The notes below the pieces were generated by a model that was given only the letters and a program-made list of their open reading frames with translations, was not told the DNA's origin and did not search any database. From the NCBI GenBank assembly GCA_964458015.1, contig CAYWGR010000118.1:1-17555 (forward strand): 17,555 nt of DNA, given 5' to 3'. Each line of letters opens with the position of its first letter. The stretch's first letter is position 1. Both the position numbers and the translations under genes were made by a program. The stretch is from CAYWGR01 sp964458015 (lineage in GTDB: Bacteria > Planctomycetota > Planctomycetia > Pirellulales > Thermoguttaceae). Below, in pieces: positions 1-7,617 of this stretch.

Positions 1-25
1 ATCGCTTCGCTTGACCCGCCCTACG
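1..25 (-). repeat. REP-like repeat, cut by the window edge
   Basis: These bases, read on the minus strand, match 17312-17336 at 24 of 25 positions. The shared core is CGTAGGGCGGGTC followed by AAGCGAAGCGAT (GAGCGAAGCGAT in the other copy). The other copy sits beside a RAYT transposase and forms a GTAG-led hairpin, so this is probably the outer half of the same REP family in the opposite orientation. The rest of the palindrome would lie left of base 1 and cannot be seen. Confidence 0.7.
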
Positions 26-69
26 CTTTTCCCAAATTCAACAATGGATTGGCCCTGGCATACTCTCGC

Positions 70-3000
70 CTATTTCGCGATGCGTTCCAGGCGAAGCAGT
101 CGTACTTCCAATGGTTGCAGCACCATCGGACCAGCAATGCGTTGTCCTGTTAAAACATCGCGAGCGACCACATTCTTACCGGCTTGTGCCAACGATAGGG
201 CTGCCGACTCTTTTCGGTAATTGCACAAATCCACGACCAATCCTTCAGGCGTTTCGGCCGTGTGCCATTCGATGCCCCAAACCGGTTTTTGATCCGGTCC
301 TTGCAACGTCACTTGCGGATTCAGATGCCACGCTGGCAATTTTGCCAGGATTTGCCCAAAGAGATCCCGGGCCGAGGTCGCCGTGTAGCGGAACAGGATC
401 CGGTCGCCCGGCAAATCCATCTTTCGCGGCCGGTTGTATTCGTCGCGGGTCAAGAGATCGTCGCCGCCCACGAAAACGAGCCGCCCCTTGAACTTGCGCA
501 ACGATTCCATCGCTGCGTTTGAGAAATGGACAACGCCGGGAATCAATAAAACCGGCGTATCGGGGATAATGCCGTTTTCCAGTTGGCGTTCGGCCAGGAA
601 GCCTGGTTTCAAGCCGGTGAAGGAAAGGGCCGTGTAGAGCTTGCTGAGGCAATCGCTGTAATTGCCCGAATCCCAGGCTGCGGCCGTGCCGCTATGCAAG
701 ACCAATAGGTTTGGACGTGCCTGTTGCAGGGCGGTCATCTCGAAGGCTGCTCGATTCAAGTCGCAATTCACCATTCCGACCGCTTCGCTGCAAGCCGGTC
801 GATGCATAATGCTGGCGGCAATATCGCTTTTTGGATCGTAAGTGCGTTCCCACACCCAAACGGTCGTCGCGCTTTGGCCATGTACGGCCGCCTGCCAAAG
901 CGCGGCGCGGATATGGCTCGGCGGCACCAGCCGAGTGTCGCGATCGGTGATGATGTGGTTTTCGGTATTGAACACGGGCGCATCGAGCACCGACCTTTGC
1001 AGATCGTGTCCCATCGCGTTCGGTAACCAGTCCTGGGCGAATTCATTCTGGCCGAAGTCGAACAGATTGACGGCGTCGTTGCCGTTCACGTTGCTCAGTT
1101 GTCCGAAAAGATACGCATCCACACCAAACTTGCCGCCATCGGTGTTTAGCAGCGTAAAATTCATCGCCTTGGCATGAACCGCCAGTGTCGGAGCAATTTC
1201 ATGCACGGCATCGGCCAGCATCTTGTGCCAGCCGGCGAAGAAATCCTGATTGAACCGCAAATAGTCCATCCACAAAGGGCTCATGTCATGCGCCTCAAAC
1301 GGATTGGGCAACGGCACATCATCCCAGGCGGCGAATTTAGACCCGTAGCAGGCGTTCAGCTTGGCTATGTCGCCATGACGTTTTTGCAGCCACGATTGCC
1401 AATCCTTCTTCGCGAACTCGCAAGGTTCTTCCGTATTGACCGGCTCATTGGAAATGCAAATGCTATGCAGCGCCGGATGGTCTTTCAGCGGTGTCATCGC
1501 GGCCGCAACATAGCGGCGCAACAATTCCTGCCCCTTGGGCGCGTGCAAACAGTATTGCAAAAAACCTTCACGCCGTTTGCGCAAGTGCGGCCACTTGGCA
1601 AACGCCCATTCCGGGAAATAATGCGGGCTAATCAACAAACAAACCGCCACACCGGCCTTCTGGGCCCGGTCGAGCGTCTGCAACATCGCACGCATGGGCG
1701 CGTCGCTGGTTTTGCCGTCCTCCGGCAACACGCCGCTGGGCCCAAATTCAATTTGAATGATGTTCGTTCCGTAACGCGGCCACTTTTCCATATCATGGAC
1801 GCATTGCCCGAAGTGGCCGAAACCCGTGAAAAACACAGGCCGCTCCTGGGTGGCGCCGTTCGGCATCCGTGCGGGCGCAAGAAGGGAGCTGCTCTTGATC
1901 ACGGCTCGTTTTTCGCCTGTCCAACGCGGCACGCCGACAAACAACCGTCGGCCGGCCAAGGCATCGGCAAGTTCCGTCTTCAAACGTGCAGCCATCGATT
2001 CCATGTCGCCGATCTGTTCAAGCGAGCGTTGCACTTCGCCGCGCCGTGCATCTTCCTCGGCATAGCCGACGAAGTTTTCCAGAATCGTAAAGGAAATTTG
2101 CGGATAGGAAATGTCCTGCCCTCGTGATTGGATCGTATCCAGGTTGGTCTTGAGCGGCGGCAACTCGGCCTTCAAGGCGGCCAATCGTTGAAGAGCGTTT
2201 GTGCTCGAAAAGAAACGCAATTTAGAATCAACGCGGGCAATTACCTTCCCCTCTTTCTCGATCTGAATCGTCGCAATGCGAGGCGCATCGCTTGCCGCGG
2301 ACGCCTCGCCCTGGAGAGACAACCGCCATGTGCCGGGTGTGACCTCAAAATTCTGTTGCAAGGTTTCACCCGTGCTGAGCGATGCCGTAAGAACGCCGGA
2401 AATTGGCTTCGGATTGGCCAGAAAGAACGGTGTCCGAAATGGTCCGTCGCCCTGAACCACGGCATCTTTGGCATCGATACCCAACGATGCTTGAGCATCG
2501 GCCGCCGGTGCATCGAGTGTTGCGGCTGTTCCTTCTTCCAGTTTGATGTCGTCGATCCAAATGCCTTGGGTCTGGCTTTCCGTGTTGATGCGGATCGTGA
2601 AATCGCAGTCTTCCGGTCCGGGTGTAAATGTCATCGTATGGCGACGCCATTGCCCATCGGTCGAGTAAAATGGCGAGCGAAACTGCCACTGGCTGCCGCC
2701 GACCATGTTCATCGTGCCGGGCGCATCGGATTTCACCCACACGCTCATCGTATACGGCTTGCCCGCCGTCAGCTTAACCGGCTGCTTCTGCCAAAGCATT
2801 CCGTACACGTGGGCGCCGAAGGGCGTGCCGTTCGTGATGCGAAGACTTTGCCGCCCGCCGTGCGTGGTCGTTTGGTCCGTGGTGCAAGTTGCGTCGGTAT
2901 TGCGACGATCCCATTGCCAGCCGGTTGGAGTCCCCTGGCCATCCAATTGCTCGAAGCTGGGATTTGCGAGAAGGTTTGGATTCGCCGGCAGCGGTTCCAC

Positions 3001-3144
3001 GGCGACGGACTTCAGTTGGATGCCCTCGGAAGCGCTGGTCGCGGCAGTCCCAGAAACAATGAAACCCACGCCGAGGACCAGCGGTAAAAGAAATCGGAAA
3101 CCGGCAACGGCAAACAAGTTTTTTTGCGATAGGTGATTTGGCAT
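70..3144 (-). CDS. secreted multidomain glycoside hydrolase, GH42/beta-galactosidase-like
   Basis: This is a 1024-residue exported protein. The chosen start (MPNHLSQKN) gives a clean signal peptide: a basic n-region, a hydrophobic stretch at about residues 15-33, and likely cleavage near TSA-SE at residue 38. Starts 17 and 30 codons upstream would add a non-signal-like extension, and no start has a clear ribosome site. Residues about 57-205 resemble a carbohydrate-binding beta-sandwich (NPSFEQ near the start, WIDDIKLEEG at the end). The catalytic barrel spans about residues 435-775. ISNEP (Glu567) fits the clan GH-A acid/base and FNTENH (Glu728) fits the nucleophile. Residues about 810-935 resemble the flavodoxin-like domain of GH42 enzymes, and a small beta domain follows. 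The likely role is cleavage of a beta-linked plant or algal polysaccharide outside the cytoplasm. Substrate and exact family are inferred; another clan GH-A family is possible. It has no partner in the window. Confidence 0.8.
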   Translation of the reverse strand: MPNHLSQKNLFAVAGFRFLLPLVLGVGFIVSGTAATSASEGIQLKSVAVEPLPANPNLLANPSFEQLDGQGTPTGWQWDRRNTDATCTTDQTTTHGGRQSLRITNGTPFGAHVYGMLWQKQPVKLTAGKPYTMSVWVKSDAPGTMNMVGGSQWQFRSPFYSTDGQWRRHTMTFTPGPEDCDFTIRINTESQTQGIWIDDIKLEEGTAATLDAPAADAQASLGIDAKDAVVQGDGPFRTPFFLANPKPISGVLTASLSTGETLQQNFEVTPGTWRLSLQGEASAASDAPRIATIQIEKEGKVIARVDSKLRFFSSTNALQRLAALKAELPPLKTNLDTIQSRGQDISYPQISFTILENFVGYAEEDARRGEVQRSLEQIGDMESMAARLKTELADALAGRRLFVGVPRWTGEKRAVIKSSSLLAPARMPNGATQERPVFFTGFGHFGQCVHDMEKWPRYGTNIIQIEFGPSGVLPEDGKTSDAPMRAMLQTLDRAQKAGVAVCLLISPHYFPEWAFAKWPHLRKRREGFLQYCLHAPKGQELLRRYVAAAMTPLKDHPALHSICISNEPVNTEEPCEFAKKDWQSWLQKRHGDIAKLNACYGSKFAAWDDVPLPNPFEAHDMSPLWMDYLRFNQDFFAGWHKMLADAVHEIAPTLAVHAKAMNFTLLNTDGGKFGVDAYLFGQLSNVNGNDAVNLFDFGQNEFAQDWLPNAMGHDLQRSVLDAPVFNTENHIITDRDTRLVPPSHIRAALWQAAVHGQSATTVWVWERTYDPKSDIAASIMHRPACSEAVGMVNCDLNRAAFEMTALQQARPNLLVLHSGTAAAWDSGNYSDCLSKLYTALSFTGLKPGFLAERQLENGIIPDTPVLLIPGVVHFSNAAMESLRKFKGRLVFVGGDDLLTRDEYNRPRKMDLPGDRILFRYTATSARDLFGQILAKLPAWHLNPQVTLQGPDQKPVWGIEWHTAETPEGLVVDLCNYRKESAALSLAQAGKNVVARDVLTGQRIAGPMVLQPLEVRLLRLERIAK

Positions 3145-3334
3145 GATGATCTGGCATCCAAGATGCAGAGGGCTAAAAACAATGGAAGGAAACATATCTT
3201 GGCGGGAAGTCAAACGGGGGGATTTATCTGACAATAATCTTTGCTTTCACGGTTGTCAATGTCCTGGTCATTCCCAGCCAAGAACGATCCGTTTTTCACG
3301 CTGGATAGGGAAATTTTCGTGCGAGGAATGGACC

Positions 3335-3419
3335 GTCATCCTGAGCGAAGCGAAGGATCTCATTAGGGTGTCATGGTTTACCTCAAACCACGGAGATTCT
3401 TCGCTCCGCTCAGAATGAC
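3335..3419. repeat. palindromic interspersed repeat, copy 1
   Basis: Two 27-base arms face each other across 31 bases. The left arm (3335-3361) begins GTCATCCTGAGCGAAGCGAA and the right arm (3393-3419) ends CTCCGCTCAGAATGAC. They pair almost fully, so the unit can form a long hairpin. The same arms occur at 10130-10193 with a shorter spacer. It looks like a small non-autonomous repeat lying between genes; no coding capacity is seen. Confidence 0.85.
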
Positions 3420-3454
3420 GTTTTTCGGTGACGTTTTACGAAAACTGCTCGCCC

Positions 3455-3483
3455 CTGTCATTCCAGCCTGCCGGAGGTATAAT
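3455..3483 (+). promoter_or_regulatory. sigma70-type promoter of ssrA
   Basis: A perfect TATAAT lies at 3478-3483. CTGTCA at 3455-3460 is a 4-of-6 match to the -35 consensus with a 17-base spacer. Transcription would start near 3490, leaving about 25 bases to be trimmed from the tmRNA precursor by RNase P. The position directly before the tmRNA makes this one of the better-supported promoters in the window. Confidence 0.7.
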
Positions 3484-3514
3484 AGAGTGTTAGCTGGTCC
3501 AAGGTTCGACCACA

Positions 3515-3875
3515 GGGGGCGAACTGGATTCGACCGGGCAGTGTGAAGTGTAAGTGGCGTGTCGTGGTTGGTCAGCAGGCCACGTTAAAAGCCGACTAAA
3601 AAACTTAATTGCCGAGTCTAATCTCGCAATGGCCGCCTAGAGATAGGTTGCCCCGGCTGAGGACCTTCGCCGGAGAGGTCCGACTGCCGGCCACAATTCC
3701 GGATCGTCTCGGGTCGCCGCCGGCCACGCCCGGGATTAAAAAATGCTGCCGACTAGCTGCTTTTTCACCCCGTCGGTTGGGGGTTCAAGCGGCGAAGGCG
3801 TAAATCATCCGACTACACACGTAGAAGCTTACATGGAAATGTCGCGGGACGCGGGTTCGATCCCCGCCGCCTCCA
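3515..3875 (+). ncRNA. ssrA: transfer-messenger RNA (tmRNA)
   Basis: One-piece tmRNA of about 361 bases. The 5' end GGGGGCG (3515-3521) pairs with CGCCTCC (3868-3874) to form the 7-pair acceptor stem with one G-U pair. It is followed by the conserved GAACTGGATTCGACCGG. The T arm is GCGGG-TTCGATC-CCCGC (3851-3867). The hallmark ACTACACACGTAGAAGCTTA lies shortly before it. A3875 is the discriminator; the next bases are CAG, so CCA is not encoded and must be added. The RNA rescues ribosomes stalled on broken messages together with SmpB and tags the product for proteolysis. The tag frame is at 3611-3640. The region between tag and T arm is GC-rich with many self-complementary runs, as expected for the pseudoknots. 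Confidence 0.97.
3611..3640 (+). other. ssrA: tmRNA tag-peptide reading frame
   Basis: The resume codon appears to be GCC at 3611, giving the tag A-E-S-N-L-A-M-A-A followed by TAG. The small hydrophobic end (LAMAA) fits the degradation signal known for ssrA tags. The TAAAAAACTTAATT just upstream fits the A/T-rich stretch that sets the resume point. The resume codon is inferred by analogy, not measured. Confidence 0.88.
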
Positions 3876-3882
3876 CAGAGGA

Positions 3883-3914
3883 AAAGGCTTGCGAGAAATC
3901 GCAAGCCTTTTTTT
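3883..3914 (+). terminator. intrinsic terminator of ssrA, possibly bidirectional
   Basis: A perfect 11-pair stem (AAAGGCTTGCG with CGCAAGCCTTT) closes a 6-base loop and runs into seven T residues at 3908-3914. Read on the minus strand the same stem is followed by TTTTCC, so it may also stop the convergent membrane-protein gene that ends at 3931. Confidence 0.93.
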
Positions 3915-3930
3915 AATTTCAGCGGCCGGC

Positions 3931-5124
3931 TCAGAAGAACACGCCCAGGGCACGATCGATCAATTGTTCGAGAGGGATCATCGTCAATAGCAGCGGGGCA
4001 AGCGGCAACGCTATCAACAGTGTGAGTCGCAGGATGGCGGCGCGTCCGAACGGCACGAGGCCCATCTCTTGCACGACCTGAAAACTGTTCGACAGGTCGG
4101 CCAACGACTGAATGTCTGCCGTGCCGACGAGCGGTTCACCTTCGGCAGTGTGCCCCTCAATCCACTTTCGGCGAAATTCGGCGACGTAGCGGCTGGCGAC
4201 GATGCCGTATTCGCGCAGACCAGCGATTTTTGCCTCGGCGAGTTGGGCGGCAAAAAAAAACAGCGGGGCCAGCGCAAGCAACATCAGGCATACGAGCCAC
4301 GCGGCGATTTCGACCTTGAACTGCGGTAGCTTTGTGCCCTCGAGCAAGATTTTGCCGCCCAATATGCCGGCAAGTGCGATCGTGTGCGCAAGCAAGACGG
4401 GGGCGATGGCGAACATGCTGCCCGTCAGGAAACCTAGCCCTCCCGCGCGATCCGGGTGAAGAGCGTTGAGCCGCAGTCGAATGCGTCGCGAAATCTGCCA
4501 TAAGAACCGATACCAGATGAACAAACGAAAGTACCAGCGAAGCATGAGAAATCGCAAAATCGTGAGGCTGACGAAAAGATACCAGTATCCAGCCGCCGTG
4601 AATTGAATTCGGTCACCGACCGGGACCGCGTACCATGTTGCGATTTGCATGGCAATGTAGCGTTGGCCAAGCCAATAACCCCCGACGATCGCAAAAGCCA
4701 ACAGCAGCACTTCCACGAAGATCGAATTTCGCACGCGCATGGCCGACGTGATGATATTAAAAAAACGTGGCTCATCTTCAGTCGCAATGATGCCTCGATC
4801 GAGAAATTGATGAACAATCGCTTTGATCCGCCGATGGACAATCACTTCAGCGGCAATCAGAAGCGGCACGGCCAGCAGCAGCCGAACATGAGCGCCCAGA
4901 TCGTAGAGAAACGGCACGCCAATTCCCCCGATGGCTTGGCCCGACAACGCGGAAAGCACGAGAAGCGGCAGCCAAGCAACCAGCGAAATCACTACGATTC
5001 GGCGAGCCAGCAGATCGGTCGGCGGTTTTTCCAATCTTGCACGCACGAGAAGCTGGAAGAGCGGGCCGCCTTGCACTAGCGAAAAATCAGTGGGCTCGTC
5101 GAGAAAGGAATTGGTCTTGCTCAT
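3931..5124 (-). CDS. polytopic membrane protein of unknown function
   Basis: This is a 397-residue integral membrane protein that I do not recognise. About seven hydrophobic segments are visible, near residues 42-62, 78-98, 135-155, 180-207, 234-257, 273-294 and 363-383. A cytoplasmic-looking stretch at about 296-350 is rich in charged residues. A distinctive LHPDRAGGLGFL motif (222-233) sits between two membrane segments and looks conserved in character (charged, then Gly-rich). The start MSKTNSFLDE was chosen over one 20 codons upstream because AAAGG lies about 9 bases before it and the added residues look non-coding. The gene is alone: it converges on ssrA and is separated from the decarboxylase gene by about 130 bases. 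No enzyme motif or transporter signature was found. Confidence 0.85.
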   Translation of the reverse strand: MSKTNSFLDEPTDFSLVQGGPLFQLLVRARLEKPPTDLLARRIVVISLVAWLPLLVLSALSGQAIGGIGVPFLYDLGAHVRLLLAVPLLIAAEVIVHRRIKAIVHQFLDRGIIATEDEPRFFNIITSAMRVRNSIFVEVLLLAFAIVGGYWLGQRYIAMQIATWYAVPVGDRIQFTAAGYWYLFVSLTILRFLMLRWYFRLFIWYRFLWQISRRIRLRLNALHPDRAGGLGFLTGSMFAIAPVLLAHTIALAGILGGKILLEGTKLPQFKVEIAAWLVCLMLLALAPLFFFAAQLAEAKIAGLREYGIVASRYVAEFRRKWIEGHTAEGEPLVGTADIQSLADLSNSFQVVQEMGLVPFGRAAILRLTLLIALPLAPLLLTMIPLEQLIDRALGVFF

Positions 5125-5252
5125 TCTGAACGACCTTTCCGTCAACGCACCTCTCTGCTGCTGTTTAAATAATACGCCCGCCAACTAGAAAAGGACAGTA
5201 CATGCGTACCCCCCCATATCGCGGCAATGCGTCAACCGTTTAACGCCTTGCT

Positions 5253-6665
5253 CTACTTGGCCTGCGCGGCGCTCTCTTGAATCAACCGCCAGGCTTGCTC
5301 GACGTGCCGGCGCTCGGTGTTGGTTTGGCCGATCGAGAGACGAAGAGTCAACTTTCCATCGAGCTTGGCATGGGAGAGATACAGCCGGCCGGAATCGTTG
5401 AGCGTATCGAGAATATACTGGTTGACCGCATCGCCGCCTTTGTGACGGAAACATACCAAGCTTATCGGCACGGGGGCGGCCATTTCAAAGCGATCGTCGG
5501 CCTTGACCCATCCGACGAACTCTTGCGCCAGTGCGATATGACGACGCACACGCTCTTGAAGTCCTTCGCTGCCGAACGACCGGAGGACGAACCAAAGCTT
5601 GAGCGAGCGGAAACGTCGCCCAAGCGAAACCTGCCAGTCGCGGTAGTCGATCACCGCGCCCGATTCCGTCGCTTGGTTCCGAAGGTACTCGGGCAGAATG
5701 GTAAGCGTGCGGATCAGATGCGATCGATCGGCAACGAAGAAGCAGTCGCAATCGAAATTGGTAAACATCCACTTATGCGGATTGAAGCAATAACTATCGA
5801 CCAATTCCAGGCCGTCGTGTAGATAGCGGAATTCAGGGCAAACCGTGGCGGTGCCCGCCAACGCGCTGTCAACGTGCAGCCAGAGATGATGTTGGCGGCA
5901 TATCTTGCCGATTTCACGCACCGGATCGATCGCGGTGGTCGCCGTGGTGCCGACCGTGGCACAGACGAAACACGGGCGGCGGCCCGCGGCAAGATCGGCC
6001 GCGATCGCTTCGGCCAGCAGGTCGGGCCGCATGGCGAAATTCTCGTCGACATCGATTATGCGGAGGTTATCGCTGCCCAGACCGGCGATGCGCACGGCCT
6101 TTTCGATCGAGGAGTGGGTTTGCGTTGAAATATAAGCGACCAGGGATCCATCGGCGCCTTTCAGATTGCTTTGGCCCTGGGTCGTTCGTTCTCGGGCAGC
6201 CACGACGGCACACAGGGCCGCTGACGACGCGCTTTCTTGGATGACGCCGCCGCCTGCCGACGTGGACTTGAACCGTTCCGGCAAGCCGAGCAACTCGACA
6301 ACCCAATCGAGCACATGGGTCTCCAGTTCCGTGCAGGCGGGGCTGGTGGTCCAGAGCATTCCTTGCACGCCCAGCCCGGCTGAAAGCAACTCGCCGAGAA
6401 TCGACGGCCCGGAATTGTTCGACGGGAAATAGGCGAAAAAGTTCGGCGATTGCCAATGCGTGATGCCGGGCATAATAATTTTATCGACATCGCGCAGAAT
6501 GGCGTCGAACGGCTCGCCCTGAACGGGCGGCGACGGCGGAAGCTGCGCCCGGATTTCGCCCGGCTTGACCCGGGATTTGACCGGATATTTTTCCACGTTT
6601 TCCAGGTAGTCGGCCACCCAATCAATGACTTTATGGCCCTCGCGGCGAAATTCTTCGGTGTTCAT
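5253..6665 (-). CDS. PLP-dependent aromatic-L-amino-acid decarboxylase (group II)
   Basis: The 470-residue protein is full length for the group II decarboxylase family. It removes the alpha-carboxyl group of an aromatic amino acid such as Tyr, Trp or DOPA to give the amine. Visible hallmarks are PLP lysine Lys298 in NPHKW, Asp266 in HVDSALAG (pairs with the PLP ring nitrogen), His184 in THSS (stacks on the ring), and the RFRSLKLWFVLR run near 351-362. Asp266-to-Lys298 spacing of 32 equals that of human DDC. Tyr327 in PEYL matches the catalytic-loop tyrosine that separates true decarboxylases from aldehyde synthases, which carry Phe there. AGGAAAG precedes the ATG by about 11 bases. No amino-acid/amine antiporter lies beside it, so an acid-resistance role is not supported by context. 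Substrate preference cannot be read from the sequence. Confidence 0.93.
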   Translation of the reverse strand: MNTEEFRREGHKVIDWVADYLENVEKYPVKSRVKPGEIRAQLPPSPPVQGEPFDAILRDVDKIIMPGITHWQSPNFFAYFPSNNSGPSILGELLSAGLGVQGMLWTTSPACTELETHVLDWVVELLGLPERFKSTSAGGGVIQESASSAALCAVVAARERTTQGQSNLKGADGSLVAYISTQTHSSIEKAVRIAGLGSDNLRIIDVDENFAMRPDLLAEAIAADLAAGRRPCFVCATVGTTATTAIDPVREIGKICRQHHLWLHVDSALAGTATVCPEFRYLHDGLELVDSYCFNPHKWMFTNFDCDCFFVADRSHLIRTLTILPEYLRNQATESGAVIDYRDWQVSLGRRFRSLKLWFVLRSFGSEGLQERVRRHIALAQEFVGWVKADDRFEMAAPVPISLVCFRHKGGDAVNQYILDTLNDSGRLYLSHAKLDGKLTLRLSIGQTNTERRHVEQAWRLIQESAAQAK

Positions 6666-6795
6666 CGGAGCTTTTCTTTCCTATTTCATAAATCGACAAG
6701 GCACTCTACTTGAAAGGAAGATGGGGACGGCCGCAAGCAATGCTCTTTTTGCAGCGTCAATACTTCAAATGCTGCTTCAATCGTGGTATCTCGTG

Positions 6796-6824
6796 ATTAT
6801 AGTCGGAAAACACGGGATAGCCAG
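6796..6824 (-). promoter_or_regulatory. possible promoter of the decarboxylase gene
   Basis: The minus strand has a perfect TATAAT (6796-6801). CTGGCT sits 17 bases upstream of it, but only 3 of 6 bases match the -35 consensus. The predicted start near 6789 leaves a leader of about 125 bases before the decarboxylase ATG. The placement in the gap after the upstream gene stop is sensible, but the -35 is weak. Confidence 0.35.
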
Positions 6825-6842
6825 AGGCGGGGCAACCATTTA

Positions 6843-7409
6843 TCAATCCAGATAGGTCCAAGATTGGTTTTCAAAATCATAGATTTTTCGGCCATACGGT
6901 GGGATAACGTACCATACAAGCATGGGCTTTCCATAATTGAGATAATCGAATTCGCAATAAATCAGGCAGTATTTGGCAGGCGGCACGGATGGCATGTATC
7001 GAGGTACAAGTTCGTCAAGTGCTGTGGGATACTTACCGTTGGCCGAATGAAACTCCTCGCAGGCCGCGATAACTCGCGGGGCGTTTGTCTCTGCGATTTT
7101 TAACTGTAAAGCGTTGTTGGCCAAAACCAGTACCAACGTCAGAGGTGATGCTGCAATTCTAAGAAAAGCGAGTTTCCAACCTGGTCGCTGGAATACATTT
7201 TTGAGGATGCTGACGAGAAACCAAATTGGGCAGACCATGAATGAAAGGAGGAATGATCCACTAAGGGCTGCATCCCAGGCCAGCAATACAAGTGAGAAGC
7301 CAATGCTTACGCAAATGCCACGATGAGACCACATTTTACGAGCCGGGCTCCCAGTCAAAATGCCCACCTCGTGCATTTGCTCAGGCGTCTGGTGTGAACT
7401 GTCCTTCAT
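6843..7409 (-). CDS. small membrane protein with a pseudopilin-like C-terminal segment
   Basis: This 188-residue protein has three hydrophobic segments (about 31-49, 51-69 and 81-101) and a C-terminal soluble part. The segment at about 113-147 (ACEEFHSANGKYPTALDELV then PRYMPSVPPAKY) resembles the region after the helix of GspG-type major pseudopilins, where a Tyr-Pro pair and a short repeat unit follow the stem. There is no prepilin cleavage site, so it is not a processed pilin. Similar tails occur on other planctomycete membrane proteins, as far as I recall. The ATG at 7409 has purine-rich GGGAGGGG about 14 bases ahead, farther than usual. No function is assigned. Confidence 0.75.
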   Translation of the reverse strand: MKDSSHQTPEQMHEVGILTGSPARKMWSHRGICVSIGFSLVLLAWDAALSGSFLLSFMVCPIWFLVSILKNVFQRPGWKLAFLRIAASPLTLVLVLANNALQLKIAETNAPRVIAACEEFHSANGKYPTALDELVPRYMPSVPPAKYCLIYCEFDYLNYGKPMLVWYVIPPYGRKIYDFENQSWTYLD

Positions 7410-7438
7410 TCCAAGCCTGCCCCTCCCAAAGAAGAATC

Positions 7439-7472
7439 ACGAAAACACATAATTACGAAAGCACGAAAGACA
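7439..7472. repeat. short ACGAAA-rich direct repeat
   Basis: Three imperfect units, ACGAAAACAC, ACGAAAGCAC and ACGAAAGACA, start at 7439, 7455 and 7463. They lie in the 208-base gap between two minus-strand genes. This is a minor low-complexity array with no visible function. The rest of the gap (7410-7617) shows nothing I can identify. Confidence 0.5.
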
Positions 7473-7617
7473 GGTTACAGTTATGAAGATCTGGATCAAG
7501 ACACCTATCCGGAAGCCTTGGAAGAATGCCGAAGGGCGAATCTGCAATTTTCGGAAAAGGTGTTCGATCTTATCGGTTGAGGAAAGGCAAACAGGATCGA
7601 GATCCTGGCTTTCTGAC

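Larger units (their letters stand above)
3145..3514. other. intergenic region between the hydrolase gene and ssrA
   Basis: No gene is supported here. The stretch holds the leader of the minus-strand hydrolase gene, a palindromic interspersed repeat at 3335-3419, and the ssrA promoter at 3455-3483. A TTGACT hexamer on the minus strand near 3208-3213 lacks a matching -10, so no promoter is called for the hydrolase. Confidence 0.6.

Noticed and set aside
1174..3087. Two long plus-strand open frames (1174-2127 and 2128-3087) opposite the glycoside hydrolase gene
   Set aside because: They are antisense to a gene with clear domains and catalytic motifs, and their translations are Arg/His-rich with no recognisable fold. 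They are a by-product of GC-rich codon use.
5224..5251. Imperfect hairpin just after the decarboxylase stop as a terminator
   Set aside because: The 9-pair stem has a mismatch and no T run follows on the minus strand.
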